A stretch of 64,000 bases of DNA from an uncultured Gammaproteobacteria bacterium (GCA_902519405.1 CABYJX010000002.1:26695-90694); one strand, 5' to 3'. Numbered from the stretch's first letter, positions 33,266 to 44,159 are shown. The notes: generated from the letters alone by a model not told the origin. Made by a program: numbers and translations.

Positions 33266-33359
33266 ATTTAGTATCCTAATTTTAGCAACGCGTAGCGCAA
33301 GTTCAGCAAAGGAAAGTTATAATACCCTCAAGCTTCGCTATCCAAAAGTATTAAAAGTT

Positions 33360-33878
33360 ATGTTTCTCATTTCAAAAGTAATTTCAACGATCGAAAATAT
33401 GACAGAGTTTATTGGCAAGTGGGTATCATGGGCAGCCATTGGGATGGCCTTGCTAACAGGGATCGTTGTTTTTCTTCGTTATGGATTGAATTTAGGATCT
33501 ATCTTTGCGCAGGAAGCGGTAACCTACTTGCATGGCAGCTTATTTATGTTTGGCGCGGCTTATACCTTGAAATCAGGTAAGCATGTACGTGTGGATGTTT
33601 TTTATCGGAGATGCGGCGTTCAGACTAGAGCGTGGATTGACGCAATTGGAAACATAGTCTTCCTTATCCCGTTTTGTGTTTTTATTTTTGTCGTCACATG
33701 GGATTATGTCGCCCAATCCTGGTCGATGAAAGAGATATCAGCAGACCCCGGCGGGATTCCAGCTGTGTATTTATTAAAGTCACTTTTGCCAATTATGGCT
33801 ATAACCCTACTTCTGCAGGGGCTTGCGGAAACGCTGCGCTCAGTTTGCGAAATATTGCTGGAGGATACTTATAAATAA
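33360..33878 (+). CDS. TRAP transporter small membrane subunit DctQ
   Basis: GSLFMFGAAYTLKSGKHVRVDVFY; immediately upstream of the DctM-like gene. Confidence 0.9.
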   Translation: MFLISKVISTIENMTEFIGKWVSWAAIGMALLTGIVVFLRYGLNLGSIFAQEAVTYLHGSLFMFGAAYTLKSGKHVRVDVFYRRCGVQTRAWIDAIGNIVFLIPFCVFIFVVTWDYVAQSWSMKEISADPGGIPAVYLLKSLLPIMAITLLLQGLAETLRSVCEILLEDTYK

Positions 33879-35242
33879 TGGAGGGATTTGTCGCCATCTG
33901 GATGTTCTTCGCACTGTGCTTTTTAGTGCTTCTTGGTTATCCGGTAGCTTTAACCCTAGCTGGTACAGCGCTCGCATTTGCTGCCGGAGGAATTATTACA
34001 GAGACATTTGATTCTTCCTACTTAGCTGCATTCCCTGGAAGACTATATGGAACTATCACTAACGTAACACTAGTAGCAGTACCTTTGTTTATTTTAATGG
34101 GAATAACGCTAGAAAAATCACGAATTGCAGAAGAATTGCTAGAGAACATGGCGAGTGCCTTTGGCTCTGTAAGGGGAGGCCTCGGAATCTCTATAGTCTT
34201 AGTTGGAATGCTATTAGCAGCAAGTACAGGAATAGTTGGTGCTACAGTTGTTACTATGGGGCTGCTCTCTTTGCCAACTATGCTTAGAAACGGCTATTCC
34301 ACGCCTATCGCGGCGGGAACTATTTGTGCTACTGGGACATTGGGACAAATAATCCCTCCGTCTATCGCCCTTGTTTTATTGGGAGATATTATTTCGAGCG
34401 CATATCAGCAGGCTCAGCTTGTGACAGATTCTAAAAATATTCAAACGGTATCGGTCGGTGATTTGTTTATAGGTGCTTTGATGCCCGGGCTATTACTTGT
34501 CTTTCTTTATTTGATTTACATTTTGTTAACGGCCCAATTAAATCCAAATAGCATGCCTCCAGCACGTTCCCAAGAATTTAAATTTAAGACTTTATTATCT
34601 GGCTTACTGCCGCCGATAAGCCTCATGTTGGTTGTATTGGGATCTATAATCGCTGGCGCGGCAACACCCACTGAGGCTGCAGGAGTAGGAGCGATCGGTG
34701 CGCTACTTCTGGCATGGTCGAGAAACAAAATAGATCTATCTAAACTCCATGGTATTGCCAAAAACACAATGGAAACTACCAGCATGGTATTTATGATTTT
34801 GATTGGTGCTGCGCTTTTCTCACTTGTCTTCAGAGGATTTGGAGGCGAAGGCCTCATCCATAACTTCTTATCTAATCTAAGTGGAGGGGTAATGGAGGCG
34901 ACCCTAATTGTCATGGTAGTTATTTTTCTTTTAGGTTTTATTCTGGATTTTATAGAAATTACTTTTCTGGTTGTCCCAATAGTGGGGCCAATACTACTAA
35001 CAATGGGTTTAGATCCGATTTGGTTAGGTATTATGATAGCTATTAATTTACAAACTTCATTTTTAACACCACCTTTCGGATTTGCACTTTTTTATCTTCG
35101 TGGGGTAGCTCCTGAAACAATAAGAACGATCGATATGTATAAAGGCGTCATTCCATTTATTATCATACAGGTGGGTGTGCTAGCCGCGCTGTGGATATGG
35201 CCATCAATTGCCACCTGGCTACCTAATCGACTGAATCCTTAG
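33878..35242 (+). CDS. TRAP transporter large membrane subunit DctM
   Basis: Polytopic protein; VPLFILMGITLEKS, TGTLGQIIPPSIALVLLGD, TPTEAAGVGAIGAL. Confidence 0.94.
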   Translation: MEGFVAIWMFFALCFLVLLGYPVALTLAGTALAFAAGGIITETFDSSYLAAFPGRLYGTITNVTLVAVPLFILMGITLEKSRIAEELLENMASAFGSVRGGLGISIVLVGMLLAASTGIVGATVVTMGLLSLPTMLRNGYSTPIAAGTICATGTLGQIIPPSIALVLLGDIISSAYQQAQLVTDSKNIQTVSVGDLFIGALMPGLLLVFLYLIYILLTAQLNPNSMPPARSQEFKFKTLLSGLLPPISLMLVVLGSIIAGAATPTEAAGVGAIGALLLAWSRNKIDLSKLHGIAKNTMETTSMVFMILIGAALFSLVFRGFGGEGLIHNFLSNLSGGVMEATLIVMVVIFLLGFILDFIEITFLVVPIVGPILLTMGLDPIWLGIMIAINLQTSFLTPPFGFALFYLRGVAPETIRTIDMYKGVIPFIIIQVGVLAALWIWPSIATWLPNRLNP

Positions 35243-36410
35243 CTTTGTTTTTTGAAGCCTCTATAACCTTGTCTCGGGAATTAATATAAGCTTGCTCGGA
35301 AATATGGTGGTACTGCCTAACGCCATCGTAGAAATCTGAGAAAGATCTGTAAACTCTAGCTGCCACAGGATCCTTCTCTATTAAGTCTTGCATTACTTGC
35401 TGGCTCGCCGTATACAGTGCTAAAAGAACATCATCTGGCAATTTGCGAACTTGAACACCATGATTTTCCACAAGGTTCACCAAAGCGTCGTTATTCCGAG
35501 CTGTAAACTCGTCAAGCATATCCTGGTTGGCTGCCCTTGCGGCATATTTGACGATAGCCCTCAATTCAGGTGTTAACTTCTCTAGCGCTTCTTTATTGAC
35601 GATAAATTCCAACATCGCGCCAGGCTCATGCCATCCCGGATAATAATAATATTTCGCTATTTCATGCAGACCAAGCGCTAAATCGTTATAGGGGCCAACC
35701 CATTCGGTCGCATCTATAACCCCAGTTTGTAAGGAGGTATAAAGCTCCCCCCCAGCAATTTGTACGGTTGTTCCTCCAATGGCGGTAAATACCTCCCCTG
35801 CCATTCCTGGAATCCGCATTTTAAGCCCCTTGACGTCCTCCACAGAATTTATTTCGCGATTAAACCACCCCGCCATCTGCACACCAGTACTTCCGCCCGC
35901 TAGAGGGATCAAGTTGAAGGGAGCATAAATCTCCTCCCAAATCTCTAAGCCGCCACCATAATGAAACCACGCGTTCATCTCTTGCGCGGTCATGCCGAAA
36001 GGAATAGCTGTAAAAAAAACAGATGACGGGATTTTACCTTTCCAATAATAAGAAGCTCCATGACCCACTTCCGCTACACCCAATGAAACCGCCTCAAAAA
36101 CATCTAAAGGTGGCACAATTTCCCCTGCGCCATAGACACGAGCCGAAAGCCTTCCACCACTCATTTCACCAAGGTAGCGAGCGAAGGTTTCTGGTCCTTG
36201 TCCCAAACCGGGCAAGTTTTTCGGCCAAGTCGTTATAATCTTCCATTGAGGGCCAGCTTTGCGCTCACTATCACCTTGATAAGATATCTCGGAAGAAGTG
36301 ATGGCTTTTTCACGAGCCCAAAAACCGACTACTAGGACTAAGATTAAGACTAGGAGCAAGATTACTAAAGACTGTTTCTGACTTTTTGAAAATGTCGACA
36401 TCGTTAACAC
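35223..36410 (-). CDS. TRAP transporter substrate-binding protein DctP (TakP/FcbT-like)
   Basis: Membrane anchor/signal; WKIITTWPKNLPGLGQGPETFA; LKMRIPGMAGEVFTAIGGTTVQIAGGELYTSLQTGVIDATEWVGP. Confidence 0.92.
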   Translation of the reverse strand: MLTMSTFSKSQKQSLVILLLVLILVLVVGFWAREKAITSSEISYQGDSERKAGPQWKIITTWPKNLPGLGQGPETFARYLGEMSGGRLSARVYGAGEIVPPLDVFEAVSLGVAEVGHGASYYWKGKIPSSVFFTAIPFGMTAQEMNAWFHYGGGLEIWEEIYAPFNLIPLAGGSTGVQMAGWFNREINSVEDVKGLKMRIPGMAGEVFTAIGGTTVQIAGGELYTSLQTGVIDATEWVGPYNDLALGLHEIAKYYYYPGWHEPGAMLEFIVNKEALEKLTPELRAIVKYAARAANQDMLDEFTARNNDALVNLVENHGVQVRKLPDDVLLALYTASQQVMQDLIEKDPVAARVYRSFSDFYDGVRQYHHISEQAYINSRDKVIEASKNKAKDSVD

Positions 36411-36422
36411 TCGCTAGCTTGA

Positions 36423-38570
36423 TTAAACAATTTGGAGATTCGCATACTGGAGTACAAGCCACTTACTGCCTTCTATGTCAAAATTGACTTCAACCCTTGC
36501 ATTATCGCCACGGCCCTCAAAGTTCAATACCACGCCTTCTCCAAATATCTGGTGATACACTCTCTGACCCAAGTCGAAGTTAGTATCTGGAATACTTGCT
36601 TGGGGAAATTTATTATATTTAACTCCAGATTTAGTCACACGCACTTCACACAACAGTTCCGGAGGTATTTCTCGAATAAATCGCGATGGTGTATTAAATG
36701 ATTCGCTACCGTGAAGGCGTCTCGTCTCAGCGTACGTAATTATTAAGTTTTTCATGGCCCGTGTAATCCCGACGTAACAAAGCCTTCGCTCTTCTTCAAG
36801 CCTCCCAGGCTCATCTAGCGACATACGGTGTGGAAAAAGATTTTCCTCCATACCTGCCAAAATGACTAACGGGAATTCTAATCCCTTAGCAGAATGAAGC
36901 GTCATTAGCTGAACGCTATCCTCATAATCATCTGCCTGACTATCGCCTGCCTCTAATGCTGCAGCGTCAACAAATTGCTGTAAAGGCGATATCCCTCCAA
37001 CCTCTGGGGAGAATTCTCGCGCGGCGCTAACAAGTTCTTCAAGGTTTTCCACGCGAGCTTGCCCTTTCTCTCCAGCCTCCTTCTCATGATACGCGATTAG
37101 TCCAGAGAGTTTGATAGTGCGGTCTGCTAATTCCTCCAAAGCAAGCGAACTTACCTCGGAGTCAATTTCGTCAATCAAGTTTTTGAACCCAGCTATTGCA
37201 GTCAATGATCTTGTTGCCAGAGCACTGTGGTCAGAGGCAAGTGTAATCGCTTCCCAAAGAGTTGTATTGTATTGACGCGCTAAGTCACGAAGCACTTCTA
37301 TAGTTTTATTTCCAATGCCTCTGGCCGGGGTATTAATGATACGTTCAAAAGCCGCATCATCGGCTCGATTCACCACTAATCTCATGTAAGCCAGGGCATT
37401 CCTAATTTCCATACGCTCATAAAATCGTTGGCCACCATAAATCCTATAAGGAATACTTTCACCAATAAATGCATCTTCTAAGACTCTGGATTGTGCATTA
37501 GATCTATATAAAATACCGATCGAGGATCTTTCCTGCCCCTCAAGGATCCAGCCTTGCACCTGTTCTACAATGTATCGAGCTTCATCCTGTTCATTAAATC
37601 CTGCGAAGAGTGTGATTTCTTGTCCTTCATCCCCAGAAGTCCAAAGGTTTTTCCCTAATCGACCTTTATTAACATCAATTACGGCATTTGCGGCTCGCAG
37701 TATAGTTTGGGTTGATCGATAATTTTGTTCTAAGCGCACAACTTCGGTCCCTGGGAATTCTTCTGAGAAACTTTGAATATTTTGTATTTTAGCGCCGCGC
37801 CATCCATAAATGGATTGGTCATCGTCTCCAACTGCTATCACTGGAACATTGGATCCTGATAATATTTTTAACCACAAATATTGAATAGTATTGGTATCTT
37901 GAAATTCGTCTACCAATATCTGATCAAAGCGCTCCTGATAGTGGCCTAGCAACTCTGGTCTGTTCAAAAATAGTTCATATGCTGCAAGAAGAAGTTCAGC
38001 AAAATCTACGAGGCTCCCTCTACTACAGACTTGCTCATACTCCTGGTAGATCTTAGTCATCGTTTTAACATATAGGTCACCCAAAGGAGCCGTGACATCC
38101 GCTGCTCGCAGACCCTCGTCCTTTTGACTATTAATGAACCACTGCGCTTGTTTAGGCGGCCACCTTGATTCATCAAGATCCAAGCCACGAATCACTCGTT
38201 TTACCAAGCGAAGCTGATCATCACTATCAAGGATTTGAAAATTCTCGACTAACCCAGCCTCTCGCCAATGATATTTAAGCAACCGGTGTGCGAGGCCATG
38301 AAAGGTGCCCACCCACATCCCGTGAGACGGTATCTGCAGCATTTCCTCAATACGAGTGCGCATCTCTCTCGCCGCCTTATTTGTAAAAGTTACTGCGAGA
38401 ATACTGTGAGCAGAAATATTTTTAGCACGTATAAGCCAAGCTATTCGATGAACTAGAACCCGAGTCTTTCCACTTCCAGCCCCGGCAAGCACGAGCATAC
38501 TAGGGTTCTCCGAAGCAACTGCATTGCGTTGAACGTCATTTAGCGGCGATAAAATTTCTGATACATCCAT
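36423..38570 (-). CDS. uvrD: ATP-dependent DNA helicase UvrD/Rep family
   Basis: LAGAGSGKTRVLVHRIAWL; VTFTNKAAREMR; VGDDDQSIYGWRGA; LMTLHSAKGLEFPLV. Confidence 0.95.
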   Translation of the reverse strand: MDVSEILSPLNDVQRNAVASENPSMLVLAGAGSGKTRVLVHRIAWLIRAKNISAHSILAVTFTNKAAREMRTRIEEMLQIPSHGMWVGTFHGLAHRLLKYHWREAGLVENFQILDSDDQLRLVKRVIRGLDLDESRWPPKQAQWFINSQKDEGLRAADVTAPLGDLYVKTMTKIYQEYEQVCSRGSLVDFAELLLAAYELFLNRPELLGHYQERFDQILVDEFQDTNTIQYLWLKILSGSNVPVIAVGDDDQSIYGWRGAKIQNIQSFSEEFPGTEVVRLEQNYRSTQTILRAANAVIDVNKGRLGKNLWTSGDEGQEITLFAGFNEQDEARYIVEQVQGWILEGQERSSIGILYRSNAQSRVLEDAFIGESIPYRIYGGQRFYERMEIRNALAYMRLVVNRADDAAFERIINTPARGIGNKTIEVLRDLARQYNTTLWEAITLASDHSALATRSLTAIAGFKNLIDEIDSEVSSLALEELADRTIKLSGLIAYHEKEAGEKGQARVENLEELVSAAREFSPEVGGISPLQQFVDAAALEAGDSQADDYEDSVQLMTLHSAKGLEFPLVILAGMEENLFPHRMSLDEPGRLEEERRLCYVGITRAMKNLIITYAETRRLHGSESFNTPSRFIREIPPELLCEVRVTKSGVKYNKFPQASIPDTNFDLGQRVYHQIFGEGVVLNFEGRGDNARVEVNFDIEGSKWLVLQYANLQIV

Positions 38571-38720
38571 TGCTGTAGTTTACCTAAAATGTGTAAATCC
38601 CTCACTTAAGTGGAACAAAACATCAAAAAAAGTTTTTGGTTAATTGGACCTTGGCAGATCTCGTTTAGCTTGTTACTGTGTGTTAGTGAGCAGTAATTTT
38701 TACTCCAAGAGGGGGAGAAA

Positions 38721-39128
38721 ATGATTCAAAAAAGCATCTTATTAATAATTATCTCGTTTTTAAGTGGTTATGCTATTGCCGAGTGTGAATTGCCCGCAGC
38801 ACCGTCACTTCCTGATGGGGCCGTTTCAACTCTTGAGGAAATGCTCGCCGGACAAAAAGCCATGAAAAGTTTTCAAGCCGAGGTCGTTCAGTATAGGGCC
38901 TGCTTGGTTGGAATAGATGAGAACATTGGTGATGATCTCTCCGCCGCTCAAGCGGCCATAGATGCAAAGCTCGACGAAATGCGAAAACAGGTCTTGGAGG
39001 CTGACGAAGAAGCTAAAGATGCTCACGAGGAATTACTAGCTAAATATAATGCAGCAGTAGATAGTGAAGCGGCAATCGCTGGCGAGTTCAATATTGAAAT
39101 TCGTGAATATAAGGCAGTCAATCAATAA
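38721..39128 (+). CDS. Small exported coiled-coil protein of unknown function
   Basis: Signal peptide (IIISFLSGYAIAEC), Ala/Glu-rich heptad-like helix; strong RBS AGGGGGAG before the ATG. Confidence 0.75.
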   Translation: MIQKSILLIIISFLSGYAIAECELPAAPSLPDGAVSTLEEMLAGQKAMKSFQAEVVQYRACLVGIDENIGDDLSAAQAAIDAKLDEMRKQVLEADEEAKDAHEELLAKYNAAVDSEAAIAGEFNIEIREYKAVNQ

Positions 39129-39266
39129 GCATTTTGCTCTATGCTAAATTTAGGGGCTATAACCCTCTACCCCTTTTAAATCAGATGTGCCCTTTTTTGA
39201 GATCCTTGTTTTGGCATATCTGCAGCATTTGGCTTATAAAAACTAAAAATCTCCCTCTAGCTTAAT

Positions 39267-40520
39267 ATGTCCTCTTTTGATTTCTTGACTTTAGTAAGCC
39301 TCCTGCCGATTCTCGCTCTTACACTTTTTCTGTGGATGTCCCACAGACAAGTAAATAAAAAATATGTGTTAGAACTACAACGTGCAACAAAACTAGAAGC
39401 TGAACTTCGAGCCGAGAGAAATAAACTCGAAGAGGACAAGGCACGAGTATCCAATATCCGAGCAGAATTAACTAAGGAATTCGAAGTTGCTGCCAATCGT
39501 ATCCTTGAAAATAAATCCGAAAAATTTTCCAAGCAAAATAAAGAAGCAGTAGAGCAACTTATGAATCCCTTTAAAGAGCAGCTAGACAGGTTCGATAGAA
39601 GAATCGTTACCTCCAGAACAGAGGATGCTAAGGAGCGCCAGCAAGTTCGAGACGAGCTTAAGCAGATTCGTGATCTAGGCTTAGCTTTGAGCTCAAATGC
39701 TGAAAATCTAACAAGGGCACTTAAGGGCGATTCAAAAACTCAAGGCAATTGGGGTGAAATGATCCTCGAAAAGATATTGGAAAATTCAGGACTAAAAAAG
39801 GACCTACACTATCTAGTACAAAAATCGCAGAAAACCACTGAAGGTAAGACTGTCCAGCCTGATATTTTAATAACTCTGCCGGATAATAAAGTCATAGTGG
39901 TCGATTCAAAGGTTTCTCTGGTAGATTACGAGAAATCGATCAATTCCGAGACCGAGGAAGAAGAGGATCTTTTTCGTCAAAAACATGTGAATTCTATCGA
40001 AAATCATATAAGAGGGCTCTCAAAAAAGAATTATCAAAATCTTGATTCGCATCAAACACTAGACTTCGTACTTATATTTGTTGCGATCGATGAAGCTCTT
40101 TTGAGGGCTTTGAAAGACTCCCCTCGTCTTTTTGATTTGGCGATGACTCACAATATTGGCTTGGTATCGCCTAGCCTGCTAATGCCTTCTCTAAGGACCA
40201 TAGAAAATCTTTGGAGAACTGAAAATCAGAATAGAAATGCCGAACAGATAGCACGCGAGGCAGGTCAGCTATACGATAAATTTGTCAATTTTTTTAAAGT
40301 GTTTTCGCAAGTAGGTGAGAGGCTAGAGCAAGCACAAATATCATTTGAAGATGCCAAAAATAAGCTGGAAGGCGGGCGAGGGAATATGATAAATCGAGCC
40401 GAAAAGCTAAAGGCTCTTGGAGCAAAAACATCTAAGTCATTCCCTAACATTTCGAGTTTTACAGAGCCAGACGATAACATTACCAACAAAAAAGCAGGTA
40501 ATATCGACGATCTATCGTAA
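39267..40520 (+). CDS. rmuC: DNA recombination protein RmuC
   Basis: N-terminal TM, long coiled coil, GNWGEMILEKILENSGL, VDSKVSLVDYE, PSLLMPSLRTIENLWR. Confidence 0.94.
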   Translation: MSSFDFLTLVSLLPILALTLFLWMSHRQVNKKYVLELQRATKLEAELRAERNKLEEDKARVSNIRAELTKEFEVAANRILENKSEKFSKQNKEAVEQLMNPFKEQLDRFDRRIVTSRTEDAKERQQVRDELKQIRDLGLALSSNAENLTRALKGDSKTQGNWGEMILEKILENSGLKKDLHYLVQKSQKTTEGKTVQPDILITLPDNKVIVVDSKVSLVDYEKSINSETEEEEDLFRQKHVNSIENHIRGLSKKNYQNLDSHQTLDFVLIFVAIDEALLRALKDSPRLFDLAMTHNIGLVSPSLLMPSLRTIENLWRTENQNRNAEQIAREAGQLYDKFVNFFKVFSQVGERLEQAQISFEDAKNKLEGGRGNMINRAEKLKALGAKTSKSFPNISSFTEPDDNITNKKAGNIDDLS

Positions 40521-40590
40521 GGAAAACAAACTTTTTCAGAGGAGGATTGAAAGGCTAAACTTCACTATTAACGAGAGAATTTTCTTGCGC

Positions 40591-41814
40591 CTATTGAACG
40601 CTTTCTAAGACTCTGAGAGATAAATATTCAATTGTTGGTCGAGGAATATCAAAAATATTCCATCCATTAAATACAAGTATTAGGTCATATTCAGGAATCA
40701 CAAGCAGGTATTGTCCGCCATAGCCACTGCCACTAAATATCCATTTGCTCGATCCTCCTGTATAAGGCACAAGCCACCAGTGATATCCATATCGCCTCTC
40801 TCTGCCCTCGACTAGAGTATCTGGTGACATAGTTGATTTAGTCCAGTCAGCGCTTAGGATCTGACTGCCACCCCACGCCCCTTTACTAAGGTATAGATAG
40901 CCAAATTTGGCGAAATCCCTCGAAGATAAATACAATCCGCTTTCGGCATCAACAAGGCCAGTGGGCGTTTTCTTCCAATAAAAGTTATTTATTCCAAGAG
41001 GTGTAAATAAGTATTTATCAGCGTATTCATCAATATGCATACCTGTTGCCTGATAAAGAATATGAGATAGCAATACTGTTATCCCACTGTTATATACAAA
41101 TTTCGCTCCTGGCTGGAACTCCATTGGTAACGCTAAAATATATGTTATCCAGTCACTGCTGTTTTCCATTGCGGCGGCATTATTTAATGGATCAGTATAT
41201 TTGTAACTCAGCTCATCCCACTTTATTCCGGCCGTCATCGTTAGCAGGTCGCGCAGAGTAATCGAGCTTTTAAGTGGGTCTTGAAATAACGATCTATATT
41301 CCGCGAAGTATCCAAATATTTTGGTGTCGATATCTGGAATTTCACCTCGTGCAATCGCGATCCCAACGAGCGCCGAAGTTACGCTTTTGCTAACCGACTG
41401 TATTGTATGTAAGCGCGTTTCCTTGTAATAAGGATGCCACACTGGATCATAATAATTGTATTGAGCGCTTGCTGATTCTCCATAGTTGTCTCGCATGATT
41501 TTTGCTTGTTGATGTTTACGGTTTTTAGTCAGTGCGAAATAGTCGTTTTCGTAATATTCCTCAAAAACTATATAGCCATTTTTAATAATCAAAAAACTAT
41601 CTACATATCCGTGGCGTCCATCTTTAAATTCTTGATGCAGTTTCTGAATTACAGCGGAATTCACTCCTTGTTGCTCTAGCGATGATAAAGGCCACGTATT
41701 ATCCAGAGCCGCAGTACAAATTCTATGCCCCATCAGCGTTAAAAATAGAATTAGCAGTGCCGTGGAATGTGACTTAAAAAAATCAATTCCCGTCTGCCGG
41801 AGTTCGACTGACAT
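40591..41814 (-). CDS. Beta-lactamase family serine hydrolase
   Basis: SVSKSVTSALVG (SxxK) with upstream signal-like segment; YNSGITVLL; C-terminal YGYHWWLVP.. Confidence 0.85.
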   Translation of the reverse strand: MSVELRQTGIDFFKSHSTALLILFLTLMGHRICTAALDNTWPLSSLEQQGVNSAVIQKLHQEFKDGRHGYVDSFLIIKNGYIVFEEYYENDYFALTKNRKHQQAKIMRDNYGESASAQYNYYDPVWHPYYKETRLHTIQSVSKSVTSALVGIAIARGEIPDIDTKIFGYFAEYRSLFQDPLKSSITLRDLLTMTAGIKWDELSYKYTDPLNNAAAMENSSDWITYILALPMEFQPGAKFVYNSGITVLLSHILYQATGMHIDEYADKYLFTPLGINNFYWKKTPTGLVDAESGLYLSSRDFAKFGYLYLSKGAWGGSQILSADWTKSTMSPDTLVEGRERRYGYHWWLVPYTGGSSKWIFSGSGYGGQYLLVIPEYDLILVFNGWNIFDIPRPTIEYLSLRVLESVQ

Positions 41815-41839
41815 CTTCTTAATAATCGTGCTGACCTTG

Positions 41840-42271
41840 TTAATTAACTATATGAAGCATTTCGCGGATAAGCATAGCTGAAAGAGCACACCAACTTAAC
41901 ATAAACACGCCAAAACGAACCCATACATAATTCACGGTGGCCTGAACGATCGAATGAGCGAGTCTCAGAAGGCAGTAACTCCATGCTAAATTGAGATGAA
42001 TAATATCCGTATGCTCTTGCGCCCAAATAACAAAAACTATTGCATAGAAGAGAGTGGGCTGTTCCCACAGATGATTATAATTATCTGCCACTCTCTCTAC
42101 TTTGCTTGGGAACAGGCCGCCCATAGCTGAAGGATGCGAAAGATCCTGCATATTCGTGCCCTGCTTTTCTAGTTCTTTTGCCGCTGGAATTCGTGTTGCA
42201 TACATCCAAATCATCATGATCATACTAAGTGCGCCCATGAAAAGGACGGGCTGTAAGATAAGGTTGTTCAT
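41840..42271 (-). CDS. MAPEG family membrane protein
   Basis: Four hydrophobic helices; VERVADNYNHLWEQPTLFYAIVF. Confidence 0.85.
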   Translation of the reverse strand: MNNLILQPVLFMGALSMIMMIWMYATRIPAAKELEKQGTNMQDLSHPSAMGGLFPSKVERVADNYNHLWEQPTLFYAIVFVIWAQEHTDIIHLNLAWSYCLLRLAHSIVQATVNYVWVRFGVFMLSWCALSAMLIREMLHIVN

Positions 42272-42562
42272 GATTTTCGTCCCCCTAGTTAATTTGTATT
42301 TAAACGATATTGGTTAGAAGCCACGGGTGCAACTTCTAGTATTGAACTGATATTATCCTTTAATGGACTGATTTTGGTAATTTCTGATTTATTGAAACTG
42401 TTGTACGACACAGATGTAGAAGAAATATAGCTTCTCCACCCCTCGTTAGGTGTTAAGCTTATTAGCAAGGCCTCAGGAGGTTGGAAAGCCAGCACAAGTA
42501 AGATAGTCTTTATCGCCTTTTTTCTATTCACTCCTCGTTTCTCAATTTCAGGATTTTCTGTC

Positions 42563-44014
42563 ATGGCAAAAATAGATCATCAATTAGATATCAAAATACC
42601 AGGATTAGATAAGCAGCTAATCGCGGGGCGGTGGACTGATCCATCTCCACCCGAATATTCTGTAATTTCTCCATCGACGGAACAGATAATTGCCAACACC
42701 TCTGCCGTCACAATAGAAGACGCCGAGAAGGCTGTGGTTTCAGCCCGAGAGGCTTTCGACAGTGGCGCTTGGGCAAATCTGTCGGTCGAGGAAAGAGTGG
42801 TTCACTGCTCAAAGCTATGTGATGCTATGGAGTCAAGGCTGGCAGATTTGAATCGAGCCTGGGTACTGGAATCAGGCCCAACCCTTAGCCACGCTGAGAT
42901 AATAAACAACAATGTCGCGGTAACAATTTGGCGCAAAATGCTCGATACAGCACCTGAGCTAGACTGGTCAGAGTATAGAGATGATGTTTTACTTTTACGC
43001 GAACCAATTGGTACTGTACTGTCCATCATGACGTTCAATGGCCCTATCGTGCTAATGGCGATGAAGATAATTCCTGCGATACTCGCAGGTTGTACCGTCA
43101 TCGGAAAACATGCACCCGAGTCACAATTAACCTCACGGCTGCTTTCCGAAGCGATAGAAGAGGCAGATATCCCGCCGGGTGTTTTAACACTTCTTCCCGC
43201 TGACACTGAAGTTACTCAATACTTAGTATCGCACCCTAGTATTGACATGGTCTCCCTCACGGGCGGCACACAGATTGGTATCGAAGTGATAAAACGGACG
43301 GCTGACAGGCTTGCCAGGACCACGCTTGAATTGGGCGGCAAGTCGCCAGCTATTCTCTTGGGAGACGTTGACATAGCAGAGACAATTGACACTTTGATCC
43401 CAGGCAGCACCGCTTTTATGGGTCAGGTTTGCGTCAGCCTATCTCGTATTTTGGCACCAGCGGATAGGTACTCAGAAATCATTGAGGCCCTCGCAGAAAA
43501 ATACTCAAAATTTGTGTTGGGTGACCCGCTGTCCACTGAAGTTGATCAAGGACCAATCTCGACAGAGCGAGGTCTACTTCGAACCGAACGCGCCGTCCAG
43601 TCCGCGAAACAACAAGGCGCGCGGGTAGTAGTAGGAGGTACCCGTCCATCCGAGATGGAGAGAGGTTGGTGGTACCAACCAACTTTGCTGGACCATGTAA
43701 GTAACTCCATGGACATCGCTCAGGTAGAGGTCTTCGGTCCTGTTACAGCTGTTATCCCTTACTCCGGCATTGAGGAGGCAATCGAATTGGCCAACGATTC
43801 AGACTTTGGCCTTGCTGCCTCGGTCTACGGGGCTGACTCTAATGAATGCATGCGGGTGGCGAACAGGCTCAAATCTGGCAGCGTTGCTATTAATACCGCC
43901 GGCATCTCTTTCCTACAGCCTTTTGGAGGATACAAGAAATCCGGGTGGGGTCGAGAGTGCGGTCCAGAGGGTATTTTGGAGTTCACTCAAATAAAGCAAG
44001 TTATAGGCGTTTAG
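42563..44014 (+). CDS. NAD(P)-dependent aldehyde dehydrogenase
   Basis: LTGGTQIG, TLELGGKSPAILL, MGQVCVSLSRILAP catalytic Cys region, EVFGPVTAVIPY. Confidence 0.94.
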   Translation: MAKIDHQLDIKIPGLDKQLIAGRWTDPSPPEYSVISPSTEQIIANTSAVTIEDAEKAVVSAREAFDSGAWANLSVEERVVHCSKLCDAMESRLADLNRAWVLESGPTLSHAEIINNNVAVTIWRKMLDTAPELDWSEYRDDVLLLREPIGTVLSIMTFNGPIVLMAMKIIPAILAGCTVIGKHAPESQLTSRLLSEAIEEADIPPGVLTLLPADTEVTQYLVSHPSIDMVSLTGGTQIGIEVIKRTADRLARTTLELGGKSPAILLGDVDIAETIDTLIPGSTAFMGQVCVSLSRILAPADRYSEIIEALAEKYSKFVLGDPLSTEVDQGPISTERGLLRTERAVQSAKQQGARVVVGGTRPSEMERGWWYQPTLLDHVSNSMDIAQVEVFGPVTAVIPYSGIEEAIELANDSDFGLAASVYGADSNECMRVANRLKSGSVAINTAGISFLQPFGGYKKSGWGRECGPEGILEFTQIKQVIGV

Positions 44015-44159
44015 CGCCCGAATTCGTAATCTCACGTCTAAAAGGGCCATGGGCCATGTTGTTTTTTTGTGCGAGGATTTGGGTGAGCAAAACCAAGATA
44101 AGACCGCCAGCGAGTCGCTATGAAGTGCGACTTGCAATTTGCCTACCTGACATCGGGGT

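Noticed and set aside
42289-42564. 91-aa minus-strand ORF overlapping the ALDH start codon
   Set aside because: No recognisable motif or clear RBS; divergent overlap at a palindromic CATG makes a chance ORF likely. Needs homology support.
44044-44070. GGCCATGGGCC plus T-run after the ALDH gene
   Set aside because: The four-base stem is too short to support a terminator call by eye.
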